The notes: generated by a model not told the origin, from the letters alone. A DNA stretch of 64,000 bases from Bacteroidales bacterium (GCA_017561265.1 JAFZDJ010000009.1:1-64000); one strand, 5' to 3'. Shown: positions 26,113 through 34,594, counted from the first letter of the stretch. Translations and numbers: made by a program.

Positions 26113-26604
26113 CTATCTGTCAAGCTCGAAGACCTCCATATCATGAATCCTGCCTTCATCGATATGGAAACGGAGAGCAGTACGCACTACGTGAAAACCC
26201 TGAATTCCTGCAGCTCCGGGATTGATGACCAGCATGTTCCTGCCCGGATCCCTGACCACCTTCAGGATATGTGAATGTCCGCATACGAATATGTCCGGAC
26301 GATATTCGTCTATCAGTTTGCGCGCCCTCGGATCATAGCGTCCGGGATAGCCTCCGACATGGGTCATCAGCACCTTCATGCCTTCGCAGACAAAGAAACG
26401 GTGCATGGGATGAGTGAATCGGAGGTCATGATTGTCACAATTGCCAGCTACCCCGACCAGAGGTTTGAATTCTGCAATTTCCTTGGCCAGATCCAGTCCA
26501 CCACCGAAGTCTCCCGCATGCCAGATCTGATCGACCGGAGCGAGGAATTCGCGGAACTGAGGGGAGAATATTCCGTGTGTATCAGAAATAAGTCCTATAT
26601 GCAT
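26113..26604 (-). CDS. Metallophosphoesterase (YfcE/MJ0936-like)
   Basis: A 163-aa calcineurin-like phosphodiesterase. I start it at 26604 (MHIGLISDTHG): the conserved first motif D8-x-H10 then sits at the N-terminus, and the ATG directly follows the stop of the upstream gene (TGA at 26608-26606). Further metal ligands are visible in WHAGDFGG, GNCDNHD, LMTHVGGYPGRYD and FVCGHSH. The family hydrolyses small phosphodiesters in the cytosol using two metal ions; the natural substrate is not known. The tight junction indicates co-transcription with the membrane protein upstream. Confidence 0.85.
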   Translation of the reverse strand: MHIGLISDTHGIFSPQFREFLAPVDQIWHAGDFGGGLDLAKEIAEFKPLVGVAGNCDNHDLRFTHPMHRFFVCEGMKVLMTHVGGYPGRYDPRARKLIDEYRPDIFVCGHSHILKVVRDPGRNMLVINPGAAGIQGFHVVRTALRFHIDEGRIHDMEVFELDR

Positions 26605-26605
26605 A

Positions 26606-27709
26606 TCAGAGTCTGATGAAAATTCCTTTCTTATAAAGTACCGACGCAACAGCCAGATTGACAAGCATATACAGAATGCCGAACAACATGGACATCATTT
26701 CATTCGCTCCGAACAGAATGCTGAAGTCCCAGTCCGTATACCTCCATATCATCCTCATCGTCATCTCTGCAAAGACATATATGGCTATTGCATTCATACC
26801 CATTATCTTAAATGGCAGGAATGGCTTTTCCCACCCTTTGAGGTCTGTCATCCATGCAATAGATGCAAGGGCGAAAACAGCCCAACCTCCTGCATAGAAC
26901 ACATATGAAACCGACCACAAAGGCTTGTTGATCGGAATCCATATATTGAAGACGAGTCCTAGCGCAAGTGATATCGCCGACATTATGAAAAGATTCCGGA
27001 GAGCAGATCCGGACACTCCGTTGCGGACAAAGGTTCCCGCCAGGTATCCCAGAAGTGCCGTACATGTGCCGGTAAGCACGCCCAGAAGTCCTTCAGGATC
27101 GAACGGAAGTCCGTAGCCATGATATATATGGCTCTCTCCGAATATTGCGATATCAAGTCTTCTGGCAAAGTTTCCTTCAAGGGTGAAAGCACCTTCCGGA
27201 CCGGCAAAAACCAACAGCAGACCCACATGTAGGGCACATAGGACGGCTATTGCCGCACATAATCTGAGAGGTTTCCTGAGCCATAGGACGAGAACGGAGC
27301 CAAGAATGTAACAAAGGGCGATTCTTGAAAGCACCGAAGTAAGTCTTACACCCTCTGCCCACACCATCCAGTTCTGCCGGAAATTCAGGTCCGGATCCAT
27401 GGCCTCCCTCGTCGGGAAGAATGGGAAGGCCAATATGGCGACACCTAGGAGATACATAAGCACTCCCCTTTTCAGAATCTTGCCGAGGGCGTCTGAAAGC
27501 GAGGCATGCTTTGCAAGCGTGAATGTCATCGAAACACCTACGCAGAAAAGGAAAAATGGAAAGACAAGATCGCACAGGGTGCATCCGTCCCATGCCGAGT
27601 GCCGCAAGGCCGGGAACATGCATTCATAGTTTCCCGGATTGTTCACTATTATCATCAGCATGATGGTAAGCCCTCTGAGAACATCCAGAGCCAGAAAACG
27701 TTTATTCAT
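26606..27709 (-). CDS. DUF5009/HGSNAT-like membrane acyltransferase
   Basis: A 367-aa integral membrane protein with about ten hydrophobic helices. The opening MNKRFLALDVLRGLTIMLMIIVNNPG, followed by HSAWDGCTLCDLVFPFFLFCVGVSMTFTL, is the signature of the NagX/DUF5009 group. This group is related to eukaryotic heparan-alpha-glucosaminide N-acetyltransferase, which moves acetyl groups across a membrane to sugars. The next conserved region is RRLDIAIFGESHIYHGYGLPFDPEGLLGVLTG. A metallophosphoesterase gene follows with no gap. A role in acetylating an envelope or scavenged glycan is plausible, but the substrate is unknown. Confidence 0.8.
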   Translation of the reverse strand: MNKRFLALDVLRGLTIMLMIIVNNPGNYECMFPALRHSAWDGCTLCDLVFPFFLFCVGVSMTFTLAKHASLSDALGKILKRGVLMYLLGVAILAFPFFPTREAMDPDLNFRQNWMVWAEGVRLTSVLSRIALCYILGSVLVLWLRKPLRLCAAIAVLCALHVGLLLVFAGPEGAFTLEGNFARRLDIAIFGESHIYHGYGLPFDPEGLLGVLTGTCTALLGYLAGTFVRNGVSGSALRNLFIMSAISLALGLVFNIWIPINKPLWSVSYVFYAGGWAVFALASIAWMTDLKGWEKPFLPFKIMGMNAIAIYVFAEMTMRMIWRYTDWDFSILFGANEMMSMLFGILYMLVNLAVASVLYKKGIFIRL

Positions 27710-27731
27710 AAGTGCCTGATTTTTCAGTCTA

Positions 27732-27780
27732 CAAATATAACATTCTGAAATGGCATTATGAATGAATTTGTTTAATTTTG
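27732..27780. promoter_or_regulatory. Divergent -7 promoter boxes between the DUF5009 gene and rsmE
   Basis: TATATTFG-type elements are present on both strands: minus-strand TATATTTG (27739-27732) for the DUF5009 operon and plus-strand TAATTTTG (27773-27780) for rsmE. The -33 elements are weak. Confidence 0.45.
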
Positions 27781-27802
27781 CCCTCTGAAACTATTTGCAG
27801 GC

Positions 27803-28654
27803 ATGGAACTTTTTTACTCAAGCGACATAGAAGGCGGCATCTGCCGTCTGGATCAGGACGAATCGGGACACTGCGTGAAGGTGCTCAGACATCGTAGCGG
27901 AGACGAAATTTCAGTCATCGACGGATGCGGAACCCTTTACCGCTGCCGCATCACATCGGATAGTCCCAAGGGAGTCGAAGCCATGGTTCTGAGTTCTGAA
28001 GAAGGTTGGGGAGGTCATCCATACCATCTTCATATGGCAGTATGCCCTACAAAGAACAACGACAGATATGAATGGTTTGCAGAGAAGGCCTGCGAAATAG
28101 GAATGGACGAGGTTTCTCCCGTCATCGGAGAACATTCGGAAAGACGAGTGTTCAAGACTGCGCGTATCGGAAAGATTCTTGTGAGTGCGGCAAAGCAGTC
28201 TCTCAAGGCTGCCGTGCCTGTGGTGAACGAGCCGGTATCCGTTAAGGAGTTCATTGAGACGCATGGAAGGAGGTCCTTCGACTACGCTCAGGATGACAGC
28301 AGGAACGCTCAGGATGACAGCAGGAACGCTCAGGAGGACAGTGGAAATGCTCAGGAGGACAGTGGGAACGGTAAGGAGGACAGAGGGAACGGTCAGGAGG
28401 ACAAAGTGCTGAGGATGATTGCATATTGCTTCGAGGATGAGAGAGTTCCGCGCAGGAGCATACGCGAGGTACTGGAAGGTTTCGATGGTTCGGAAATCAC
28501 CATCCTGATAGGTCCGGAAGGTGATTTCTCACGATCTGAAGCCGAACTCGCACTGGCTAACGGATTCATCCCTGTCCATCTGGGTTCTTCACGTCTCCGC
28601 ACCGAGACAGCAGCCCTCACCGCCGTCTCAGCGGTGTATTTCCATCACATATAG
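27803..28654 (+). CDS. rsmE: 16S rRNA (uracil-1498-N3)-methyltransferase with inserted repeat
   Basis: A 283-aa SPOUT-class RNA methyltransferase that methylates U1498 of 16S rRNA with S-adenosylmethionine. The N-terminal PUA-like part (HCVKVLRHRSGDEISVIDGCG, residues 23-43) and the trefoil-knot motifs (LIGPEGDFS, LGSSRLRTETAALTA near the end) are intact. It is about 40 residues longer than usual because of a repeat insertion at residues 157-201, made of six heptad-like units (AQDDSRN x2, AQEDSGN x2, GKEDRGN, GQEDK). The insertion lies between KEFIETHG and VLRMIAYCFE, probably a surface loop ahead of the knot, and keeps the frame open. The enzyme may still be active; see findings. Confidence 0.9.
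   Translation: MELFYSSDIEGGICRLDQDESGHCVKVLRHRSGDEISVIDGCGTLYRCRITSDSPKGVEAMVLSSEEGWGGHPYHLHMAVCPTKNNDRYEWFAEKACEIGMDEVSPVIGEHSERRVFKTARIGKILVSAAKQSLKAAVPVVNEPVSVKEFIETHGRRSFDYAQDDSRNAQDDSRNAQEDSGNAQEDSGNGKEDRGNGQEDKVLRMIAYCFEDERVPRRSIREVLEGFDGSEITILIGPEGDFSRSEAELALANGFIPVHLGSSRLRTETAALTAVSAVYFHHI
28277..28405 (+). repeat. 21-bp in-frame tandem repeat inserted in rsmE
   Basis: Six units of 21 bp starting at 28286 (core GCTCAGGATGACAGCAGGAA, degenerating to GGTCAGGAGGAC). They are preceded at 28277-28285 by TTCGACTAC. The first 23 bases resemble the intergenic sequence at 31051-31072 and the short scattered repeats of the TTCGCTCAGGATGACA type found in many Bacteroidales genomes. Confidence 0.8.
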
Positions 28655-28669
28655 ACAACCACCGGATCT

Positions 28670-29284
28670 TTATTTTCTGATGATCTCGATGGAATAGTCC
28701 AGGCCGACCTTTATGATGGATGAAGATTGACCTGTGGCACCTCGCTCAAGGGCAGGATCCACGATATGATCGACAGCAGAGCGGATTTCCTCTGAAATCT
28801 CTGCAAATTTCTTAGGCGTAGGCTCACCGGAGATGTTGGCAGATGTGGACACCAACGGACGACCGAGTCTTGCAACCAGATGCTGGCAGAAATCCATCAT
28901 CGGGATACGGATTCCCACTGTACCGTCTTCCGCCACGGTATTGAACGCGAGGCAGCGGCGGTCAGCTTTCGGGAATGAATCCAGACCGGCTGGAGACTGA
29001 CCGGCAATTGCATCGGGATAGATGATGGTCATAGGCTTGTCATTGACCTCAACCAGCTGTATGGCCATTTCCGGAACTTCCTTGACATATCTGCATATCA
29101 TATCCATATCACTTGCCAGGAGTACAAGGGATTTGCTGTCCGCGCGGCGCTTGATCTCATAGATCCTGGCTACTGCCGACGGATCGGTGGCATCACAGCC
29201 GATTCCCCATACTGTGTCAGTGGGATAAAGAATGATTCCGCCTGCGCGGAGAACTTCCAATGCTTTGTTTATTGCTTCGGTCAT
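28670..29284 (-). CDS. tsaC: Threonylcarbamoyl-AMP synthase (TsaC/Sua5/YrdC)
   Basis: A 204-aa YrdC-domain enzyme that makes threonylcarbamoyl-AMP from threonine, bicarbonate and ATP, the first step of the t6A37 tRNA modification. The nucleotide and substrate motifs are present: ILYPTDTVWGIGCDAT (residues 18-33), the KRRADSKSLVLL loop with the KxR-type residues, and the late LVSTSANISGEPTPKKF segment. It is the short TsaC-like form without the Sua5 C-terminal domain, as expected at this length. It is last in a leftward run of five tightly spaced genes beginning at 33246. Confidence 0.93.
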   Translation of the reverse strand: MTEAINKALEVLRAGGIILYPTDTVWGIGCDATDPSAVARIYEIKRRADSKSLVLLASDMDMICRYVKEVPEMAIQLVEVNDKPMTIIYPDAIAGQSPAGLDSFPKADRRCLAFNTVAEDGTVGIRIPMMDFCQHLVARLGRPLVSTSANISGEPTPKKFAEISEEIRSAVDHIVDPALERGATGQSSSIIKVGLDYSIEIIRK

Positions 29285-29288
29285 AATA

Positions 29289-30392
29289 TTATAATTCTAT
29301 TTCTGTCACTACCGGATAATGGTCGGAGTACGGAAGACGTGGAATGTCGTGCGAAACTGCCTGATAATGATCGGGATACAGCACATAGTCTATCCTGAGC
29401 ATCGGCCAGAGAAGTGCGTAGGTAGCACCCATTCCGTCACCGGCTTCGACAAATGCATCCTTGCGGTCGCGCGTCATGCGATAGTATGTGTATGACATCG
29501 GATTGTCATTGAAGTCACCGCATACGAATGACTCGACAGGGCAGTTCTCGATGTCCTCGAACACCTTGTCGACCTGCTTTGGACGACGCGTTATCGAACG
29601 CTTCATCTTGGTTCCCGTCTCTGCCACGACCACGCTGTCACGGGTCGCCACAGCTCTGACCAATCCTGTGAGAGATATGTTATAGCTCTCAAAATGACAG
29701 TTGTACATCCTGAAACGACGGCCATGAACATCATGATCGGTATATATGGCCAGATTCGCACTCTCGTCAAATTTGATTTTTCCCTTGCCTTTGATCGGGA
29801 AACGGCTCAAGGTAACATTTCCGCTCGACCCGCCATGCTCCTTAAAAAGGTAATACTCAGCATTATAGCCCTTGAACTTCCTCTGCAGAAAATCCCTGAC
29901 ACGGGCAGCATCCGTCATGTGGAACTCCTGAAGGCAGATGATGTCCGCATCCTGTTCCCTGATGAAACGGAAGATGGAATCCATGCAGCTTGAGCGTCCG
30001 TCAATGCCCGCCTCCTTGTCCTGCATGGCAAATCGTCCGACATTCCAGGTGATGATCTTCACCGTGTTTTCCGAGACCGGACGGTCAGAAGCCTCATCAG
30101 AACCGAACTGGACATATCTTCCGATGAAGAAGAATGAAGGAAGAAGAGCAAGAAGAGGTATCACGAACGAACGTGATCTTCTTTTCAGAGCCCATATGAG
30201 AAGAAGGAGGTTCAGAGTCATGAGCGGCACGAAGAATATGCCTGACAGCGAGACCATCCAGATCTTGGCCGGATTGATGACAATGGAAAGATAAGACAAC
30301 GCCAGAAGCGCCGCCACGATCAGCATCAGAACCCTCGAGGTAATGCCGAACAGCAGACTTTTTTTCTTTGTCTTATTAGCCTTTCCTGCCAT
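29289..30392 (-). CDS. Membrane-anchored endonuclease/exonuclease/phosphatase (EEP) family protein
   Basis: A 367-aa protein with three N-terminal membrane helices (about residues 13-95, e.g. VLMLIVAALLALSYLSIVI and VPLMTLNLLLLIWAL). A complete EEP hydrolase domain follows: IITWNVGRFAM, DIICLQEFHM, the CGDFNDNP motif with catalytic Asp and Asn, and the C-terminal YSDHYPVVTEI with the active His. EEP proteins cut phosphodiesters in nucleic acids or lipids with Mg2+. The membrane-anchored Bacteroidales type has no assigned substrate. It is 4 bp from tsaC and 7 bp from the rhomboid gene. Confidence 0.85.
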   Translation of the reverse strand: MAGKANKTKKKSLLFGITSRVLMLIVAALLALSYLSIVINPAKIWMVSLSGIFFVPLMTLNLLLLIWALKRRSRSFVIPLLALLPSFFFIGRYVQFGSDEASDRPVSENTVKIITWNVGRFAMQDKEAGIDGRSSCMDSIFRFIREQDADIICLQEFHMTDAARVRDFLQRKFKGYNAEYYLFKEHGGSSGNVTLSRFPIKGKGKIKFDESANLAIYTDHDVHGRRFRMYNCHFESYNISLTGLVRAVATRDSVVVAETGTKMKRSITRRPKQVDKVFEDIENCPVESFVCGDFNDNPMSYTYYRMTRDRKDAFVEAGDGMGATYALLWPMLRIDYVLYPDHYQAVSHDIPRLPYSDHYPVVTEIEL

Positions 30393-30399
30393 ATATGCC

Positions 30400-31032
30400 T
30401 TAGTCCATTCTGCTGTAAAGGGTACGTTTCTTCTTCCAGTACCATATCATGATGAAACCGAAGACAAGGCCTCCGAGGTGGGCGAAATGTGCCACACCGG
30501 CCTGGGTTCCTGTTACTCCGAGAAGGAGTTCAATGCCAGCGAATACAAGAACAAACCACTTGGCTTTCATTGATATAGGAGGGAATATAAGAGTAAGGAC
30601 AGAGTCCGGATACAGCATGGCATAACCCATGAGGATACCATAGATGGCACCGGAAGCTCCCACTGTCAGGGCGTACATGCCGGTAAGATACTGGAACGCG
30701 ATGTGTACCAGTCCGGCACCGATTCCTGTCACGAAATAGAAGATCAGGAATTTCTTGGTGCCCCACACTCTTTCAAGCACGCTTCCGAAAATGTAGAGGG
30801 TGTACATGTTGAAGAAAAGATGGGCAATACCGCCATGCATGAACATGTATGTCACCAGCTGCCATGGCTTATGAAGGAATTCCCATGGATGCAAAGCGAA
30901 AAGCCTTGACATCAACGGGTCATTCAGATAGGTCATGACCATGACCAGGGCATTGATGATTATTATGTTCTTCACTGCTGTCGGTACATTGGCCATGAAG
31001 CCTCTGCCACCTTCATTATAATAATAGCTCAT
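30400..31032 (-). CDS. Rhomboid family intramembrane serine protease
   Basis: A 210-aa, six-helix membrane protease. The HGGIAHLFFNMYTLYIFG segment (residues 66-83) carries the conserved His/Asn elements. The catalytic serine is S127 in GASGAIYGILMGYAML and the catalytic histidine is H185 in VAHFAHLGGLVFG. The family cleaves single-span membrane proteins inside the bilayer. The upstream 44-bp gap to mutL contains a short dispersed-repeat-like sequence (31051-31072). Confidence 0.92.
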   Translation of the reverse strand: MSYYYNEGGRGFMANVPTAVKNIIIINALVMVMTYLNDPLMSRLFALHPWEFLHKPWQLVTYMFMHGGIAHLFFNMYTLYIFGSVLERVWGTKKFLIFYFVTGIGAGLVHIAFQYLTGMYALTVGASGAIYGILMGYAMLYPDSVLTLIFPPISMKAKWFVLVFAGIELLLGVTGTQAGVAHFAHLGGLVFGFIMIWYWKKKRTLYSRMD

Positions 31033-31050
31033 TTCTTTTTTATTAGATTC

Positions 31051-31072
31051 TTCACTTCGTTCTGAATGACAG
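31051..31072 (+). repeat. Short dispersed repeat of the TTC-CTTCG-TCTGAATGACA type
   Basis: TTCACTTCGTTCTGAATGAC fits the same consensus as the first unit of the rsmE insertion (28277-28299) and sits in the rhomboid-mutL gap. This is similarity by eye, about 17 of 22 positions. Confidence 0.5.
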
Positions 31073-31076
31073 GGAA

Positions 31077-32939
31077 TCAGAATTTCTTGTCTATATCTTC
31101 AGTCGGGATAAGGGACATGATCCTGCGCCCTGTGCTTGTATATTCCGGATTCTCGCTTGCAAAAAGCGTGTCAATCAGCCTCTGGGCTTCCACCGGATTT
31201 GTCACAGGATCACCGCTCAATGCTCCGAGCCTTGCAAAACGCGAAGCCATGTTGGCAGCCATCATCTCCGGGAGGGCGCTATGATCCTCGGAAAGGATGA
31301 GCAGCAGGTCACCTATCATGGACTGGACCTTTCCAGATTCTGCACTATAGCCTTCCGGCACGCCGTTTACGACGATGGTGTCGATTCCGAACGGAGCTAT
31401 ATCGAAGCCAAGACCTGCCAGAAGCTGGGAATGTTCGCTGAAAAGACACATGTTCTCAACTCCGACCTGCACTGTCACAGGGAAAAGGGCCGTCTGCGTC
31501 ACATGTTCGTTCCTTGACATCGCATTGAGGAAGCGGTCGTAGAGGATGCGCTCCATCGCGCGGGATATATTTATGACCATCAGACCTGAGCGGCCTGTTG
31601 TGACAATGTATTTTCCCTGAAGGATGAGGACAGACTTGCCCGGCATTATCTTATCCTCGAAAAGTTTGCCGTAGTCGTCGCGCTTTTCGATTTCAAAGCC
31701 TCGGCCAGCCTGTTCCCAATCCCTGCCGAAGATTTCATTCTTGGAAGGTCGGTACGACTGTGTCTGGGAGCCAGGGGTGAATGAATTGTCAAATGGTGAC
31801 GACTCTGATGGGAAACCGTCGTTGTCAAAAGGGTTGTATGAGCTGTCTACTCCCGGCTGAGGTTCGCTGACAGGGCGGAATTCATCGAAATTCCTTCCGA
31901 ATGCAGGAATATCAGGCACTCCCTCACGGTCGAAATCTATGCTGTCCGCAAATGAATTCCTTCCCAGAGTCTCCCTGATGCATGCGTAAAGCACCTGGAA
32001 AATGACGCTGTCATCCTCGAACTTGATCTCAGTCTTGGTCGGATGAATATTAACATCGACAGCCTGGGGATCTACATTGAGATATATGAGGTATGTAGGA
32101 GTGACTCCCTCAGGAATCATGCTCTCATAGGCCTTCATCACGGCTTTATGGAGGTAAGGACTACGAAAATAGCGGCCGTTGACAAAGAAATACTGATTGC
32201 CGAGACCTTTCTTCGCAGTATCAGGACGGCCTACGAATCCGTAGATCTGAGCCACGGAAGTATCTGCACTTATGTCGACTATTTCCTTGGCTACATTTGT
32301 TCCCAACACATCCTGAACCCTGAATTTCAATGACTTGGCAGGCCTCAGAACATATATATCCTTTCCGTTGTGCGTAAGTGTGAAACCGATCTGAGGAGAT
32401 GTCAGGGCCACGTGGATGAATTCGGTCACGATGTGCTTGAATTCCACATTGTCCGACTTGAGGAACTTGCGGCGTGCAGGTACGTTGTAGAAGAGATTGC
32501 GGACGCTGAAATTGGCTCCGCGAGGAGCTGCCACTTCATTTGTCGATATGTGCTGCGAGTCTGCAAAATCCACCTGACAGCCCACCTCATCTTCCTCGCG
32601 ACGGGTCTTGAGGCTGACCTCCGCTACAGCGGCAATGGAAGCCAAGGCCTCTCCGCGGAATCCGAATGTGAGTATGTTCTGAAGATCCTCGGCCGTATGA
32701 AGTTTCGATGTTGCGTGTCTCTCGAAACACAGCACGGCCTGATCCGGAGACATTCCGCATCCGTTGTCAATGACCTGGATCAATGTCCTTCCCGCATCCT
32801 GGATCACCACAGTCACCTGATCGGCTCCGGCGTCGACGGCATTCTCCATGAGTTCCTTCACCACGGATGCAGGTCTCTGCACGACCTCTCCCGCGGCAAT
32901 CATGTTAGCTATATTGCTTGGTAATATTCTGATATCCAT
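31077..32939 (-). CDS. mutL: DNA mismatch repair protein MutL
   Basis: A 620-aa GHKL ATPase that couples MutS mismatch recognition to downstream repair. I use the start at 32939 (MDIRILPSNIANMIAAGEVV), the family's usual N-terminus, 1 bp after the preceding stop; the ATG at 32960 would overlap it. ATPase motifs are ELMENAVDAGA (residues 29-39), DNGCGM (58-63) and the TFGFRGEALASI loop. The C-terminal dimerisation domain is present. However, the endonuclease motif usually written DQHAx2Ex4E reads NISRAMERILYD here, and the terminal CPHGRP-type metal motif reads EYTSTGRR. This suggests a non-endonuclease MutL; see findings. Confidence 0.94.
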   Translation of the reverse strand: MDIRILPSNIANMIAAGEVVQRPASVVKELMENAVDAGADQVTVVIQDAGRTLIQVIDNGCGMSPDQAVLCFERHATSKLHTAEDLQNILTFGFRGEALASIAAVAEVSLKTRREEDEVGCQVDFADSQHISTNEVAAPRGANFSVRNLFYNVPARRKFLKSDNVEFKHIVTEFIHVALTSPQIGFTLTHNGKDIYVLRPAKSLKFRVQDVLGTNVAKEIVDISADTSVAQIYGFVGRPDTAKKGLGNQYFFVNGRYFRSPYLHKAVMKAYESMIPEGVTPTYLIYLNVDPQAVDVNIHPTKTEIKFEDDSVIFQVLYACIRETLGRNSFADSIDFDREGVPDIPAFGRNFDEFRPVSEPQPGVDSSYNPFDNDGFPSESSPFDNSFTPGSQTQSYRPSKNEIFGRDWEQAGRGFEIEKRDDYGKLFEDKIMPGKSVLILQGKYIVTTGRSGLMVINISRAMERILYDRFLNAMSRNEHVTQTALFPVTVQVGVENMCLFSEHSQLLAGLGFDIAPFGIDTIVVNGVPEGYSAESGKVQSMIGDLLLILSEDHSALPEMMAANMASRFARLGALSGDPVTNPVEAQRLIDTLFASENPEYTSTGRRIMSLIPTEDIDKKF

Positions 32940-32940
32940 A

Positions 32941-33246
32941 TTACTTGGTAAGGGAATCAATCAGGACTGGGAAATATTTGTAGATCAGATACACCACTGC
33001 AAAAAGAAGAAACATCGTAATCATTCCTATGGTCTTCTGATTGTGGCTGATTTCCTTTTTTCTCTGGTAGTTTCCGTCACGAAAACTGCCCCTCACATGC
33101 TTGCCTGGAGTATATGATTCTTCCTTCGGCTTTGTGAAGTCACCATATTTCTTTCTTCTTTCCTCTGCTTCAGGATCGTAAAAGCGTGGTCTGTAACTGA
33201 ATCTGCGCACTTCCTGCTTTCCGAAAAAGTTGAAACTGAATCCCAT
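32941..33246 (-). CDS. Small hypothetical membrane protein (101 aa)
   Basis: A 101-aa protein with an N-terminal aromatic and charged cytosolic part (FSFNFFGKQEVRRFSYRPRFYDPEAEERRKKYGDF) and a single C-terminal membrane helix (residues ~73-92, TIGMITMFLLFAVVYLIYKYF). It is the first gene of the mutL-rhomboid-EEP-tsaC run. The tail-anchored layout and tight spacing suggest a genuine gene. Similar short proteins beside mutL occur in Bacteroidales as far as I recall, without known function. Confidence 0.75.
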   Translation of the reverse strand: MGFSFNFFGKQEVRRFSYRPRFYDPEAEERRKKYGDFTKPKEESYTPGKHVRGSFRDGNYQRKKEISHNQKTIGMITMFLLFAVVYLIYKYFPVLIDSLTK

Positions 33247-33335
33247 ATCTTATCTAGTTTGCTTTATATTCCATACGGAAGGGTTCCGGCTCTCGCCTTT
33301 TCCTCCACCAAAAAGCAAATTTAAGGTTTTTTATT

Positions 33336-33343
33336 TATATTTG
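33336..33343 (+). promoter_or_regulatory. -7 promoter element of ispF (TATATTTG)
   Basis: A consensus TAnnTTTG 17 bp before the ispF ATG. Confidence 0.5.
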
Positions 33344-33360
33344 TTGAAATTATTTCGATT

Positions 33361-33855
33361 ATGGATATAAGAATAGGAAACGGATATGATGTGCATGCCC
33401 TTGCCGAGGGACTTCCTCTATGGCTTGGAGGCGTGCTTGTGGAAAGCCCTATAGGATGCATCGCCCATTCAGACGGTGACGTCGCCATTCATGCTCTTTG
33501 CGACGCCCTGCTGGGAGCATTGGCCCTGGGAGACATCGGAAAGCATTTCCCGGACACATCGGACGAGTTCAAGGGAATTGACAGCAAGACACTTCTCTGG
33601 CGCGTGATGGAACTGATCGAGAAAGAAGGATGGCATGTTGTGAATGTGGACATCACCATTGCGATGCAAAGGCCAAAACTGGCTCCATACATTGTGCAGA
33701 TGCGTGAATGTCTTGCGGAGATCATGGAGATTTCTCCAGCACGCGTGTCGGTAAAGGCCACCACTACTGAAAAATTAGGCTTTGTCGGCCGAGGAGAAGG
33801 ATGCGAGGTCTACGCTGTGGCACTATTGGGAAGAAGAGGAGACCTGTTTGATTAA
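33361..33855 (+). CDS. ispF: 2-C-methyl-D-erythritol 2,4-cyclodiphosphate synthase
   Basis: A 164-aa trimeric enzyme of the MEP isoprenoid pathway. It converts CDP-methylerythritol 2-phosphate to the cyclic diphosphate with loss of CMP. The metal-binding D8-V-H10 (GYDVHAL) and the AHSDGDVAIHALCDALLGA block are canonical. So are DIGKHFPDTS and the C-terminal VSVKATTTEKLGFVGRGEG. Length is normal. A hairpin terminator at 33910-33935 follows. Confidence 0.95.
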   Translation: MDIRIGNGYDVHALAEGLPLWLGGVLVESPIGCIAHSDGDVAIHALCDALLGALALGDIGKHFPDTSDEFKGIDSKTLLWRVMELIEKEGWHVVNVDITIAMQRPKLAPYIVQMRECLAEIMEISPARVSVKATTTEKLGFVGRGEGCEVYAVALLGRRGDLFD

Positions 33856-33909
33856 GCATATCGATTTGCGTAAGATTCAGAACGTTGATATTCAACAACT
33901 TAAACCTTC

Positions 33910-33935
33910 AAGGGTCGGTAGAATCTCCGACCCTT
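33910..33935 (+). terminator. Hairpin after ispF
   Basis: AAGGGTCGG (33910-33918) pairs perfectly with CCGACCCTT (33927-33935) around an 8-nt loop. It lies just before the deformylase ATG at 33950, so it may limit read-through. Confidence 0.6.
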
Positions 33936-33949
33936 ACATCATTAAACAT

Positions 33950-34549
33950 ATGATTGTCAAGACATTAAAAACCACGGCGACATTACTGTCATTTCTTATT
34001 ATGACCTCCTGCAGAGAATCTGCCGGAGATTTCACTTCGAAAGAACTTTCACTTATCCACAGCACCGACAGTATCATGCGCGTGCTGACGATTGACAATC
34101 CTGCTGATTCATTTGTTCTGAGAGATGTTTCCACTAATCTGTCTGCAGAAGCGTTGCTCTCAGAGGATTTTGCGAAGCTTTCCGAACTCATGATCGCCAC
34201 CGTCACCCACCCGTCACAGGATGGAGTCGGCATAGCAGGGCCTCAGGTCGGACTGAACCGCAGGGTCGTCGCTGTCCAGAGATTCGACAAGGAAGGTGAA
34301 CCATTCGAAGTATATCCGAACATCAGCATCGTTTGGGCTTCCGATTCATTGGCATACGGTCCGGAAGGATGTCTTTCGGTACCGGGACGTCGTGGGGAGG
34401 TTCTCAGATCACAGGAGATAGTGATAGAATACGACATGATTTCAGAATCAGTCGAAACTGTCCGCGACACGATAAGCGGCTTCACTGCCGTCATCTTCCA
34501 GCACGAAATCGACCATCTCGACGGTGTTCTTTATATCGACAGATTGTAG
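33950..34549 (+). CDS. Lipoprotein peptide deformylase-like protein
   Basis: A 199-aa protein starting at 33950 (MIVKTLKTTATLLSFLIMTSC). The upstream in-frame ATG at 33782 lies inside ispF and would bury the leader. All three deformylase motifs are intact: GVGIAGPQVG (92-101), E139-GCLS and H185-EIDH189. The Cys and two His ligands for the catalytic metal are therefore present. What is odd is the lipobox (Cys21), which would place the enzyme in the periplasm or outer membrane, where formyl-methionine removal from nascent chains cannot occur. It is probably a paralogue acting on exported or foreign formyl-peptides; that role is inference. The main cytosolic def is not in this window. Confidence 0.82.
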   Translation: MIVKTLKTTATLLSFLIMTSCRESAGDFTSKELSLIHSTDSIMRVLTIDNPADSFVLRDVSTNLSAEALLSEDFAKLSELMIATVTHPSQDGVGIAGPQVGLNRRVVAVQRFDKEGEPFEVYPNISIVWASDSLAYGPEGCLSVPGRRGEVLRSQEIVIEYDMISESVETVRDTISGFTAVIFQHEIDHLDGVLYIDRL

Positions 34550-34594
34550 ATTTCGGCAATTTGAGCGAAAAATGCTTAATTTATTGCAAAAAAT

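Noticed and set aside
28286..28405. Repeats looking like a small CRISPR array
   Set aside because: Units are head to tail without spacers and in frame with rsmE; no cas genes nearby.
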